Shown: piece by piece, positions 49,461 through 58,057 of the stretch | Layout: each line of letters opens with the position of its first letter | Position numbering within the stretch: the stretch's first letter is position 1 | Assembly: GCF_001469215.1 (NCBI RefSeq) | Contig: NZ_LOFH01000007.1 | Location: 186,001-250,000, forward strand | Origin: Pseudoalteromonas sp. H105 | GTDB lineage: Bacteria > Pseudomonadota > Gammaproteobacteria > Enterobacterales > Alteromonadaceae | Length of the DNA stretch: 64,000 bases | Direction of reading: 5' to 3' | The notes under the pieces: generated by a model | What the model was told of the DNA's origin: nothing | Database searches by the model: none | Seen by the model: the letters and a program-made list of their open reading frames with translations, nothing else | Position numbers and translations under genes: made by a program

Positions 49461-49889
49461 ATGAAAACGTTTGTTGCTAAGCCAGAAACAGTAAAACGTG
49501 ACTGGTACGTAGTTGACGCTGAAGGTAAAACTTTAGGTCGCATCGCTACTGAAATCGCTCATCGCCTACGCGGTAAGCACAAAGCTGAATATACTCCACA
49601 CGTAGATACTGGTGATTACATCATCGTTATCAACGCGGAGAAAGTTACTGTAACTGGTAACAAATTCAAAGATAAAGTTTACTACGCTCACTCTGGTTTC
49701 CCAGGTGGTCTTAAGTCTACTACTTTTGATAAACTTCAAGCTGCAAAGCCTGAAATGATCATCGAAAAAGCTGTTAAAGGCATGTTGCCACGTGGTCCTT
49801 TAGGCCGCGCTATGTACCGTAAACTGAAAGTTTACGCGGGTACTGAGCACAACCATGCTGCACAACAGCCTCAGGTTCTAGACATTTAA
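49461..49889 (+). CDS. rplM: 50S ribosomal protein L13
   Basis: 142 residues with the L13 signatures [20 protein letters not shown] and [11 protein letters not shown], and [20 protein letters not shown] near the C-terminus. Essential early-assembly 50S protein. It is followed by rpsI after 11 nt with an AAGGAG site; the rplM-rpsI pair is universal in Proteobacteria. Confidence 0.98.
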   Translation: MKTFVAKPETVKRDWYVVDAEGKTLGRIATEIAHRLRGKHKAEYTPHVDTGDYIIVINAEKVTVTGNKFKDKVYYAHSGFPGGLKSTTFDKLQAAKPEMIIEKAVKGMLPRGPLGRAMYRKLKVYAGTEHNHAAQQPQVLDI

Positions 49890-49900
49890 GGAGCACTATC

Positions 49901-50290
49901 ATGGCAAATCAATACTACGGTACAGGTCGTCGTAAAAGTTCAAGTGCTCGCGTATTCTTACGCCCAGGCACTGGTAACATCGTAATCAACAAGCGCTCTT
50001 TAGAAGAGTACTTTGGTCGCGAAACAGCACGCATGGTTGTTCGTCAAGCTCTTGAGCTTGTAGATATGACTGAAAAGTTTGACTTACACATCACTGTTGC
50101 AGGTGGTGGTACTACTGGTCAAGCTGGCGCAATCCGTCACGGTATCACTCGTGCACTTATGGAGTTTGACGAGTCACTACGTCCACAACTTCGTAAAGCC
50201 GGTTTCGTTACTCGTGATGCGCGTAAAGTTGAGCGTAAGAAAGTGGGTCTTAAGAAAGCACGTAAGCGTCCACAGTTCTCAAAACGTTAA
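49901..50290 (+). CDS. rpsI: 30S ribosomal protein S9
   Basis: 129 residues: [19 protein letters not shown] at the start, [18 protein letters not shown] in the middle, and the basic tail ending [12 protein letters not shown] that reaches the decoding centre. Directly after rplM and ended by a textbook terminator. Confidence 0.98.
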   Translation: MANQYYGTGRRKSSSARVFLRPGTGNIVINKRSLEEYFGRETARMVVRQALELVDMTEKFDLHITVAGGGTTGQAGAIRHGITRALMEFDESLRPQLRKAGFVTRDARKVERKKVGLKKARKRPQFSKR

Positions 50291-50311
50291 TATTACGTTT
50301 TACAGAATTCC

Positions 50312-50338
50312 AAAAACCCAGCTTCGGCTGGGTTTTTT
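50312..50338 (+). terminator. Rho-independent terminator of rplM-rpsI
   Basis: AAAAACCCAGC, UUCG tetraloop, GCTGGG and six T residues (50312-50338), 22 nt after the rpsI stop. Confidence 0.93.
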
Positions 50339-50581
50339 GTTTTCTGGATAAAATATTAGTGCCGAAATTTTAAAATGAAAACGTATATTGAAAATATAAA
50401 AACTCAACTCGGAAACACTCGGTTTCGTTCAAGCTTTCAGAGTATTAAAGCGTTCATCAATGAGTCGCTCATACCCACCATAAAAACTTAAACCCTCTTA
50501 ATAACAGCTCATTAATTAATCTTGTTGTCCATTTGATGCGTATAACTTTAAAAAAAGTTCAATAATTATCGTAATAAGTGT

Positions 50582-50611
50582 AAATCCATCAGTTAATTGA
50601 TGGATTTTTTT
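50582..50611 (+). terminator. Orphan Rho-independent terminator upstream of petA
   Basis: Arms AAATCCATCA (50582-50591) and TGATGGATTT (50598-50607) around a 6-nt loop, followed by further T residues to 50611. The nearest annotated gene upstream, rpsI, already has its own terminator 245 nt earlier. Confidence 0.8.
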
Positions 50612-50619
50612 GCTACAAT
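50611..50619 (+). promoter_or_regulatory. Candidate petABC promoter, extended -10
   Basis: TGC followed by TACAAT (50614-50619) directly after the orphan terminator. It would give a petA leader of about 300 nt. No -35 at standard spacing is convincing. Confidence 0.4.
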
Positions 50620-50929
50620 TGTCTGGCAAGTAATGTGAGTGAGTTCAACAGCACCGTGTGCAGTTTATCTGCTTCCTCTTAGTGAGGTTGATCTTGGTCA
50701 GTATATTGTTTTTGTAAAAGTTATATCATAGAGACGGCTCTATGCTCGAGCTAACTTAATCAGCTTTTTGATAAAGTCAGGATTATTCGAGCATGAGGCT
50801 GTTAATAACCTTGTTTTAATAATGGGTTTTAATTATGATCGCTTCTATTTTAAAATTTCGAAAAATTAACCTGCTGTAACTGATGTTCTCAATATAGCAA
50901 GTGTTGGGAATCATAGTGGAGATAAGTGG

Positions 50930-51520
50930 ATGAGCAATGCGCCTGTAGACAATGGCCGACGTCGCTTTTTAACCATAGCTACCTCTGTTGTTGGTGGTGT
51001 TGGTGCGGCTGGGGCTGCTGTTCCTTTTATTGCGTCTTGGAATCCAAGTGAGCGAGCTAAATCTGCGGGTGCGCCTGTAGAAGTAGATATCAGCAAACTT
51101 GAGCCAGGACAATTAATACGTGTCGAGTGGCGTGGTAAACCTGTATGGGTTGTATCACGGACCCCAAAAATGCTTGAGCAGATGAAAGCTCACGAAGGCC
51201 AACTTCGTGATCCGCAATCGCAAGAGCCACAACAATTAGAATCATCAACGAATGATTTCCGTTCAATACGCCCAGAGATTTTTGTCGCTGTGGGTATTTG
51301 TACGCATTTAGGGTGTTCACCAAGCTTCCTTCAAGGTGGTTTTGGTGAGAAAGTGGAAGGGACTGAAGACGGTTTTTACTGTCCATGTCATGGTTCTAAA
51401 TTTGATATGGCTGGCCGTGTATTCCAATCGGTACCAGCACCATTAAACCTAGAAATTCCACCCTATACTTTTCTTGATGAGACCACTATCTTAGTGGGCG
51501 AAGAACAAGGGGTGGCCTAA
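50930..51520 (+). CDS. petA: Ubiquinol-cytochrome c reductase Rieske iron-sulfur subunit
   Basis: Tat-exported, membrane-anchored [2Fe-2S] subunit of the bc1 complex. The N-terminal RRRFLTIATS is a twin-arginine signal followed by a hydrophobic anchor helix. Cluster ligands are in CTHLGC (about 124-129) and CPCHGS (about 154-159). 196 residues. It overlaps the petB start by the TAATG junction. Confidence 0.97.
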   Translation: MSNAPVDNGRRRFLTIATSVVGGVGAAGAAVPFIASWNPSERAKSAGAPVEVDISKLEPGQLIRVEWRGKPVWVVSRTPKMLEQMKAHEGQLRDPQSQEPQQLESSTNDFRSIRPEIFVAVGICTHLGCSPSFLQGGFGEKVEGTEDGFYCPCHGSKFDMAGRVFQSVPAPLNLEIPPYTFLDETTILVGEEQGVA

Positions 51521-52785
51521 TGTTTGGTAAAATTGTTGATTGGATAGACGACCGTATCCCAATGACACGTGTTTGGAACATGCATATTGCACAGTACCCA
51601 GCACCTAAAAACTTTAATTTCTGGTACTTCTTTGGCTCTCTAGCCATGCTGGTACTAGTAAACCAAATCCTAACTGGGATTTGGTTGACAATGAACTACG
51701 TGCCTTCAGCAGAAGGGGCGTTTGCTTCTATTGAATACATCATGCGTGATGTTGAGTATGGCTGGCTTTTACGCTATCTGCATTCAACCGGTGCATCAGC
51801 ATTCTTTATTGTTGTATACCTTCATATGTTCCGTGGCATGATCTACGGTTCTTACCAAAAGCCGCGTGAATTACTGTGGTTGTTTGGTATGTTCATTTTC
51901 TTAGCTCTAATGGCTGAGGCGTTCATGGGGTATTTATTACCATGGGGCCAAATGTCGTTCTGGGGTGCGCAGGTAATCATTTCACTATTCGGTGCTATAC
52001 CGGTTATTGGTGATGATTTAACACTGTGGATCCGTGGTGACTACGTAATTTCTGGTGCAACGCTTAACCGCTTCTTTGCATTGCATGTAATTGCATTGCC
52101 ATTGGTAATTGTTATCTTAGTATTCTTACACATTGTTGCACTGCATGAAGTGGGTTCAAACAACCCAGACGGCATTGATAACAAACGTAAGAAGGGAACA
52201 GTGGCAGAAGAAGATAAGCCTAAATTTAAGTTCCATGAATACTATACAGATAAGAAAGACATTATTGATGCGATACCGTTCCACCCTTATTACACAGTGA
52301 AAGACATTGTGGGTGTAGTTGGTTTCCTAATCTTGTTCTGTTGGGTTGTATTCTTTATGCCAGCAATGGGTGGTTTCTTCTTAGAAGCGCCAAACTTTGA
52401 AGCAGCTAACCCGCTTAAAACACCAGAGCATATATTCCCTGTTTGGTACTTCACGCCATTCTATGCAATCTTGCGTGCAATCCCTGATAAGTTAATGGGT
52501 GTTGCTGCAATGGGTGCATCAATTGTTGTGCTAGCATTATTACCTTGGATTGACCGTGGTTCGGTTCGTTCAGTTCGTTACCGTTGTGGTTTCCACAAAT
52601 GGAACATTGCAGGTTTTGTTGTTACTTTTGTTCTTTTAGGTTGGGTTGGTGCTACACCACAAACTGATTTTAAAACGATTGTTTCGCAAGTCTGTACTGT
52701 GACTTACTTTATGTTCTTCGTACTGTTATTTGTTTACAGTAAGAATGAAAAAACTAAGCCATTGCCTGAGAGGTTAACGAAATGA
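51520..52785 (+). CDS. petB: Ubiquinol-cytochrome c reductase cytochrome b subunit
   Basis: Eight-helix membrane subunit holding hemes bL and bH and the Qo/Qi sites. LHSTGASAFFIVVYLHMFRG carries two heme histidines and LNRFFALHVIALPLVIVILV the second pair; the PEWY loop appears as PVWYFTPFYAILRAIPDKL, with V in place of E. 421 residues, a full-length b rather than split b6/IV. Overlaps petA and petC. Confidence 0.96.
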   Translation: MFGKIVDWIDDRIPMTRVWNMHIAQYPAPKNFNFWYFFGSLAMLVLVNQILTGIWLTMNYVPSAEGAFASIEYIMRDVEYGWLLRYLHSTGASAFFIVVYLHMFRGMIYGSYQKPRELLWLFGMFIFLALMAEAFMGYLLPWGQMSFWGAQVIISLFGAIPVIGDDLTLWIRGDYVISGATLNRFFALHVIALPLVIVILVFLHIVALHEVGSNNPDGIDNKRKKGTVAEEDKPKFKFHEYYTDKKDIIDAIPFHPYYTVKDIVGVVGFLILFCWVVFFMPAMGGFFLEAPNFEAANPLKTPEHIFPVWYFTPFYAILRAIPDKLMGVAAMGASIVVLALLPWIDRGSVRSVRYRCGFHKWNIAGFVVTFVLLGWVGATPQTDFKTIVSQVCTVTYFMFFVLLFVYSKNEKTKPLPERLTK

Positions 52786-53525
52786 TGAAAAAACTACTTA
52801 TTGGTTTATTCGCTTTATCAGTAAACGTGTTACCTGCAATGGCGGCAGGTCCGTCAGTTCCTTTAATGGAAGCTGGTAACGACATTTCTGATCAACCATC
52901 TTTACAACGCGGCGCTAAGTTGTTCATGAACTACTGTCTTGGTTGCCACCAAATGCAGTATCAGCGTTATGAACGTACTTTCCGTGATATTGGTATTCCA
53001 ACGGAAGTTGGCCAAGAGCAGCTTATTTTTGATGGTTCAAAAGTCGGTAGCCACATTACCAATTCGATGGCAAAAGATGATGCAGCAAAATGGTTTGGCG
53101 CAGCGCCACCTGATTTGACTAATGTTGCACGTGTTCGTGGAAGTGATTGGATATATACTTATTTGAAATCATTTTACAAAGACGAATCTCGTCCATTTGG
53201 CGTAAATAATACGCTATTTCCATCGGTAGGTATGCCGCACGTTCTGCAAGAATTGCAGGGTTTGCCAACACCTATTGTTGAAGAAGTTGAAGAAAACGGT
53301 CAGAAAGTGACTAAAGTCGTCGGCATTGAGACAGATGGTAGTGGCGAAATGAGTGTGGATGAATACGACCAAGCGGTTCGTGACTTAACTAACTTCCTTG
53401 AGTATGTGGGTGAACCTACACGTCTTGAGTCAGAAGCGTTAGGTATTAAGGTAATTGGATTCTTAATTATCCTCTTTATCTTGGCATTCATGCTGAAAAA
53501 AGAATACTGGAGAGATGTTCATTAA
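52782..53525 (+). CDS. petC: Ubiquinol-cytochrome c reductase cytochrome c1 subunit
   Basis: Signal peptide of about 21 residues ending MAA, heme c motif CLGCH (near residue 51), and a C-terminal anchor helix (about 222-242, VIGFLIILFILAFML) that keeps the heme domain on the periplasmic face. The heme ligand Met is probably in SVGMPHVL. 247 residues. Second ATG at 52785 is also possible. Confidence 0.95.
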   Translation: MMKKLLIGLFALSVNVLPAMAAGPSVPLMEAGNDISDQPSLQRGAKLFMNYCLGCHQMQYQRYERTFRDIGIPTEVGQEQLIFDGSKVGSHITNSMAKDDAAKWFGAAPPDLTNVARVRGSDWIYTYLKSFYKDESRPFGVNNTLFPSVGMPHVLQELQGLPTPIVEEVEENGQKVTKVVGIETDGSGEMSVDEYDQAVRDLTNFLEYVGEPTRLESEALGIKVIGFLIILFILAFMLKKEYWRDVH

Positions 53526-53551
53526 TCTTGAACATATTTAAAGGTAATTTT

Positions 53552-53583
53552 GCAATAGGGGCTTAAGCCCCTATTGCTGTTTT
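53552..53583 (+). terminator. Hairpin between petC and sspA
   Basis: Arms GCAATAGGGGC (53552-53562) and GCCCCTATTGC (53567-53577) around TTAA, followed by TGTTTTAG. A strong stem with a modest T tail; it could attenuate read-through from petABC into sspA. Confidence 0.7.
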
Positions 53584-53604
53584 AGTTATATAATGGAGGT
53601 AGGC

Positions 53605-54231
53605 ATGGCCGTAGCTGCCAATAAGCGCCCGGTAATGACCCTTTTTTCTGGTGCTAACTGTATGTACAGTCATCAAGTACGCATTGTACTTGCAGAAAAA
53701 GGTGTAAGTGTAGATATTCATTTGGCTGAAAAGGATAATCTGCCAGAAGCACTTCACGAAATTAACCCTTACGGTACAGTGCCCACACTGATTGACCGTG
53801 AGCTTGGTTTATATCAGGCAAACATCATCATGGAATACCTTGATGAGCGTTTTCCTCACCCTCCACTAATGCCTGTTTACCCGGTAATGCGTGGTCGTAG
53901 CCGTTTAATGATGCACCGTATCGACACTGATTGGTATAGCCTAGCAGCAAAGATTTATGCTAACGGCGCAGAGTCTGTTCAAGCACGTAAAGAGCTTACA
54001 GAAGCACTTTTGGCTGTATCAGCAATTTTCACTGAAGCGCCATATTTTATGAGCGAGGAGTTCAGTTTAGTTGATTGTTACTTAGCACCATTATTATGGC
54101 GTTTACCAGAGCTTGGTATTGAGCTAAATGGTGCAGGCTCTAAAGAAATGAAAGAGTACATGATTCGTTTATTTGAACGTGAATCTTTCCAAGCTTCTTT
54201 GACAGAAGCTGAGCGCGAGATCCGTTTGTAA
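53605..54231 (+). CDS. sspA: Stringent starvation protein A
   Basis: GST-fold protein that binds RNA polymerase and acts in stationary-phase and stress transcription. 208 residues; thioredoxin-like N-terminal domain (TLFSGANCMYSHQVRIVLAE) and C-terminal helical domain (EFSLVDCYLAPLLWRLPELG). The ATG at 53605 has GGAGG at ideal spacing; the earlier ATG at 53593 overlaps that site. The stop overlaps the sspB ATG (TAATG). Confidence 0.95.
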   Translation: MAVAANKRPVMTLFSGANCMYSHQVRIVLAEKGVSVDIHLAEKDNLPEALHEINPYGTVPTLIDRELGLYQANIIMEYLDERFPHPPLMPVYPVMRGRSRLMMHRIDTDWYSLAAKIYANGAESVQARKELTEALLAVSAIFTEAPYFMSEEFSLVDCYLAPLLWRLPELGIELNGAGSKEMKEYMIRLFERESFQASLTEAEREIRL

Positions 54232-54671
54232 TGACCTCTAATCGTCCTTATTTGCTTCGTGCATTTTTTGATTGGATTGTTGATAATCAGTGTACACCAC
54301 ATCTTGTTGTGAATGCTGATTTTCCTGCAGTGCAAATTCCAACGCAATTTGTTCAAGATGGTCAAATTGTATTGAATGTAAGCCCGTCAGCCGTTACACA
54401 GTTTTCAATGGATAACCAACAATTGAGTTTTAATGCTCGATTTGGTGGTCAACCAATGCAAGTATATGTACCAATAGGTGCTGTACTTGCAATATATGCA
54501 CGTGAAAACGGTGAAGGAACAGTATTTACCGCAGAAGAGTTTTTAGAGGACGAAGACGATTTTGCACTACAGCCAGAGACGGTTGAATTAGTTGATGAAC
54601 CAATCATTGATGAGCCTGTGTCATCTAAACCTGACAAGAAAAAAGGTTCCCATTTACGTGTTGTAAAATAA
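54231..54671 (+). CDS. sspB: Stringent starvation protein B (ClpXP adaptor)
   Basis: Adaptor that delivers ssrA-tagged proteins to ClpXP. The tag-binding domain covers residues 1-110 (RAFFDWIVDNQCTPHLVV, NVSPSAVTQF, FNARFGGQPMQVYVP), then an acidic flexible linker leads to the C-terminal ClpX-binding motif HLRVVK. 146 residues. Coupled to sspA. Confidence 0.95.
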   Translation: MTSNRPYLLRAFFDWIVDNQCTPHLVVNADFPAVQIPTQFVQDGQIVLNVSPSAVTQFSMDNQQLSFNARFGGQPMQVYVPIGAVLAIYARENGEGTVFTAEEFLEDEDDFALQPETVELVDEPIIDEPVSSKPDKKKGSHLRVVK

Positions 54672-54684
54672 AACGTAAATAATA

Positions 54685-54712
54685 TAAAAAGCCGCTTTTT
54701 AGCGGTTTTTTT
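54685..54712 (+). terminator. Rho-independent terminator of sspAB
   Basis: CCGCT (54692-54696) and AGCGG (54701-54705) around TTTT, flanked by A5 and T7 that extend the stem. Confidence 0.85.
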
Positions 54713-54930
54713 GTGTCTGCAAACTTATAGATGGTTGAAGTAATGTGTACAACAGCCCTGCGATGAATTGCATTACACGCTAACTGATAAACTTTGTTAC
54801 ACATTAATGTCGATAGGCTGTGCTAAGCCATTTATTGTTTGATAGTTCAGGTTTAAGATGTTGGAAGCGAATAGAACAATGAAGTTATTGCTTCTAAATA
54901 TTCAAATAATAGCTAATAAACGAGAATTCC

Positions 54931-57000
54931 ATGAAAAAAGTAACGCTAACGGCAGCAAGTATTGCACTTGCGTTGGGCTTGGTAGGATGTGGTGAAAAAC
55001 AACAATCAGAAACATCAGCATCTCAAGTGCAGGTTAAACATGAGCAGCAATTAGACTCAGGAATAGAACTAGCAAATATAGATAAATCAGTGCGAGCGCA
55101 AGATGACTTTTACTATCACGTGAACGGTGAATGGTTAAAGACGACAGAAATTCCCGGTGATAAATCTAATTATGGCTCTTTCACCCAGCTATATGACGAC
55201 TCTCAAAAAGCAATGAAGGCCGTATTGGAAAATGCAGCAGCGAACAAAGCAGCTCAAGCTGGTACAGATGAATTCAAATTAGCCGCATTTTATAATAGCT
55301 ATATGAATGAAGCCCAACGTGAAGCTTTGGGGATTCAACCGTTATCGCCAGTGTTAATGAATATTGATGATGTTAAAGTAAAAAGTGATTTAGTCACGTT
55401 AATGGCTCAGTTGCGAGTTCAAGGTGGTAGCGTACCGTTTGGTTGGTATGTTAACAATGACGCTAAAAATTCGAGTGAATATGCTCTTTATGCTTATCAG
55501 TCAGGTTTAGGTTTACCTGATCGTGATTATTATGTAAAAGATGACGAAAAATTTAGTAAAATACGAGAAGAGTATAAGGCATACATTACTGCTGTACTTG
55601 AACGAGCAAATGTAGACAATGCGCAAGAGGCCGCACACACTATTTTAGCGTTAGAAAAAATGATTGCACAGGCTCAATGGAGCAGGGTAGAAAGCCGTGA
55701 TGCAACCAAATCATACAATAAGATGAGCATCGCTGATGCAAGCAAGTTAACGGGTTCGTTTGACTTAGAGGCGTATTTTACAGCCTCTGGAGTAGACTCC
55801 GCTGATATTATTATTGGCCAGCCTAGCTATTTTGAAAAGTTTGCCAATATTTATAACAGTACGGATTTAGACACATGGAAAAACTACCTAAAGTTTCATT
55901 TTGTTAGTAATCATGCAAGGTTCTTAAACAAAGACTTAGTTGACTTAAATTTTGACTTTTATAGCACCACCTTGAGAGGCGTAAAAGAACAAGCGCCATT
56001 ATGGAAGAAAACGGTGGATGCCTCTAATAACGTTTTGGGTGAAATTCTTGGTAAGGTTTACGTTAAAGAAAACTTTCCACCTGAAGCCAAAGCACGAATG
56101 GAAGAGTTAGTCGATCACGTGATCCGCGGTTATAGCGTTGCTATTGAAAATCTTGAATGGATGAGCCCCGAAACAAAATTGGCAGCAAAAGAAAAGCTGG
56201 ACAAGTTTACGCCTAAGATTGGTTACCCTGACAAATGGAAAGATTATTCTAAGTTAGAAATCAAAGCGAATGACTTAGTTGGCAATTATATTCGTTATAG
56301 TGAATGGTCGTATGCTGATATGACCGCGAAGCTCGGCCAGCCTGTTGATCGGTCTGAATGGCATATGACGCCACAAACGGTTAACGCATATTATAACCCT
56401 GTTAATAATGAAATCGTATTTCCAGCAGCGATATTACAACCACCGTTCTTTAATTTAGAGGCTGATGATGCAGTTAATTATGGAGCTATCGGTGCGGTTA
56501 TTGGTCATGAATTGGGCCATGGTTTTGATGACCAAGGCGCAAAATATGATGGAGATGGTAATCTACGTAACTGGTGGAGCGACACAGACCTAAAACAGTT
56601 TGAAGAGCGAACAGCACAGCTTGTTGCACAATATAATGAATATAAACCATTTGAAGATGCCCCCGTGAATGGCGAGCTTACTTTAGGTGAGAATATTGGT
56701 GATTTAGGTGGATTAACTGTTGCTTATACCGCATACCAGTTATCTCTAGGTGAAACGAAAGCCCCCATCATTGATGGTTACACGGGGGATCAGCGTTTCT
56801 TTATGGGGTGGTCACAAATCTGGCGTCGTAAATATCGTGATGAAGAGTTACGCAACCGACTCATGACAGATTCTCACTCACCAAGCCATTACCGTGTAAT
56901 CGGAATTTTGTCTAACATGCCAGAATTTTATCAAGCATTTGATGTCAAAGAAGGTGACGAAATGTACATAAAACCAGAAGAACGCGTAAAAATTTGGTAA
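54931..57000 (+). CDS. M13-family metallopeptidase lipoprotein (PepO/neprilysin type)
   Basis: 689 residues. Lipoprotein signal ends at Cys20 (LVGCG), so the enzyme is membrane-tethered, probably facing the periplasm or cell surface. The zinc motif is HELGH (526-530) within AVIGHELGHGFDDQGAKYDG, with the third ligand in GENIGDLGGL and the substrate motif VNAYYNPVNNEIVFPAAIL, all M13 hallmarks. Likely hydrolyses oligopeptides up to about 40 residues. Independent unit with its own terminator; many Alteromonadales carry several. Confidence 0.94.
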   Translation: MKKVTLTAASIALALGLVGCGEKQQSETSASQVQVKHEQQLDSGIELANIDKSVRAQDDFYYHVNGEWLKTTEIPGDKSNYGSFTQLYDDSQKAMKAVLENAAANKAAQAGTDEFKLAAFYNSYMNEAQREALGIQPLSPVLMNIDDVKVKSDLVTLMAQLRVQGGSVPFGWYVNNDAKNSSEYALYAYQSGLGLPDRDYYVKDDEKFSKIREEYKAYITAVLERANVDNAQEAAHTILALEKMIAQAQWSRVESRDATKSYNKMSIADASKLTGSFDLEAYFTASGVDSADIIIGQPSYFEKFANIYNSTDLDTWKNYLKFHFVSNHARFLNKDLVDLNFDFYSTTLRGVKEQAPLWKKTVDASNNVLGEILGKVYVKENFPPEAKARMEELVDHVIRGYSVAIENLEWMSPETKLAAKEKLDKFTPKIGYPDKWKDYSKLEIKANDLVGNYIRYSEWSYADMTAKLGQPVDRSEWHMTPQTVNAYYNPVNNEIVFPAAILQPPFFNLEADDAVNYGAIGAVIGHELGHGFDDQGAKYDGDGNLRNWWSDTDLKQFEERTAQLVAQYNEYKPFEDAPVNGELTLGENIGDLGGLTVAYTAYQLSLGETKAPIIDGYTGDQRFFMGWSQIWRRKYRDEELRNRLMTDSHSPSHYRVIGILSNMPEFYQAFDVKEGDEMYIKPEERVKIW

Positions 57001-57054
57001 TAGTTTTGGAATAAATACTAAATTATTCATGCTTCAGTGTTAAGCAAAGTGCCT

Positions 57055-57086
57055 AAACGGTGGCTGATCAAGCCGCCGTTTTTATT
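57055..57086 (+). terminator. Rho-independent terminator of the M13 peptidase gene
   Basis: AAACGGTGGCT (57055-57065) pairs with AGCCGCCGTTT (57071-57081, one G-T pair) around GATCA, then TTATT. Confidence 0.87.
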
Positions 57087-57175
57087 GTGTCGCTGTTATT
57101 TCCTCTATGCGTTCAGCTAGACCTATCAATGAAAACTGATACAATTCCTCGTAATACACATTATAAGAGTTTGGC

Positions 57176-58057
57176 ATGGACGGAAATACGCATTCGTTAA
57201 GCTTGGTTGTGCTTGCGGGCGGTCTAGGTAGTCGTTTTGGTGGCAATAAGCAAATAGCAGAAGTCACTGGGTTAGGTTGTACAATAATGGAGTTAAGTAT
57301 CGCTGATGCATATTCAGTCGGGGTTACTCAAGTTGTACTTATTATTAACCAAGCTGTTAGAGCCGAAATTGAAAGCACAATTGTACCTCGATTACCGCAA
57401 GGGCTCGAAGTGATACTGGTTGAGCAGCGCATTGATTCAGTCCCACAGCGCTTTGTTGAATTAGCAAATCAACGAGTGAAACCTTGGGGGACAGGTCACG
57501 CATTATTATGTGCCAAACAGCACATTAAAAATCCTGCTATTGTGATCACAGCGGATGACTACTACGGTGCTTCGTCATTCAAAATACTCAGTAATCATTT
57601 TAAGTCTCAACAAAGTTGGGCCATGGTCGGATACCCTATCGAAGACACATTATCAGCACAAGGTGGTGTTAATAGAGGGATTTGCCAAGTTAAAAGTGGT
57701 TACTTACAAGAGGTGGAGGAGTACTTAAATATAACTAAAAGCGATACAGAGTTAACCGGCATTAGCGCATCAGGCGAACGTAAAAAAGTAGCTTTAGACG
57801 CCTTAAGCTCAATGAGTTTTTGGGGTATTACGCCGTCTTTATTTGAACATTTGGAGCGTGGCTTTAATGCGTTTTTAGAAATGGATGACAGCGATGTCAA
57901 AAGGGAGTATTATTTACCCGATCAAATACAGCAATCAATTATTAATAATAAACAAAAAGTGTGCGTTTATACGGCCCAAGAGTCGTGGTATGGCGTGACT
58001 TATAAGTCTGAGTTACAGGATGTTGCGGGGAAATTATATGAACTACGCCATGGATGA
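57176..58057 (+). CDS. Sugar-phosphate nucleotidyltransferase-like protein
   Basis: 293 residues of the NTP-transferase (GT-A-like) fold. The nucleotide-binding loop is VVLAGGLGSRFGGNKQ (about 11-26), and the metal/sugar site includes VITADDYYG (about 122-130, the usual (A/G)DD). GTGHALLCA precedes it. Substrate cannot be read from the sequence; the neighbours, an aminoglycoside-type sugar kinase and a GH109-like enzyme, suggest an N-acetylhexosamine 1-phosphate. It overlaps the kinase gene by 20 nt, so the two are co-translated. Confidence 0.82.
   Translation: MDGNTHSLSLVVLAGGLGSRFGGNKQIAEVTGLGCTIMELSIADAYSVGVTQVVLIINQAVRAEIESTIVPRLPQGLEVILVEQRIDSVPQRFVELANQRVKPWGTGHALLCAKQHIKNPAIVITADDYYGASSFKILSNHFKSQQSWAMVGYPIEDTLSAQGGVNRGICQVKSGYLQEVEEYLNITKSDTELTGISASGERKKVALDALSSMSFWGITPSLFEHLERGFNAFLEMDDSDVKREYYLPDQIQQSIINNKQKVCVYTAQESWYGVTYKSELQDVAGKLYELRHG

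Larger units (their letters stand above)
50339..50929. other. Long non-coding region between rpsI and petA
   Basis: 591 bases. In order it holds a 38-codon open frame with no ribosome site (50375-50491), an orphan terminator (50582-50611), an extended -10 promoter (50611-50619), and a leader of about 300 nt with an ATGCTCGA/TCGAGCAT pair (about 50741-50794) whose stem would close a 37-nt loop. No gene of normal size is present. Confidence 0.6.

Noticed and set aside
50375..50491. A 38-codon ATG frame in the rpsI-petA spacer
   Set aside because: No ribosome-binding site before the ATG and no family recognised; noted only as part of the spacer.
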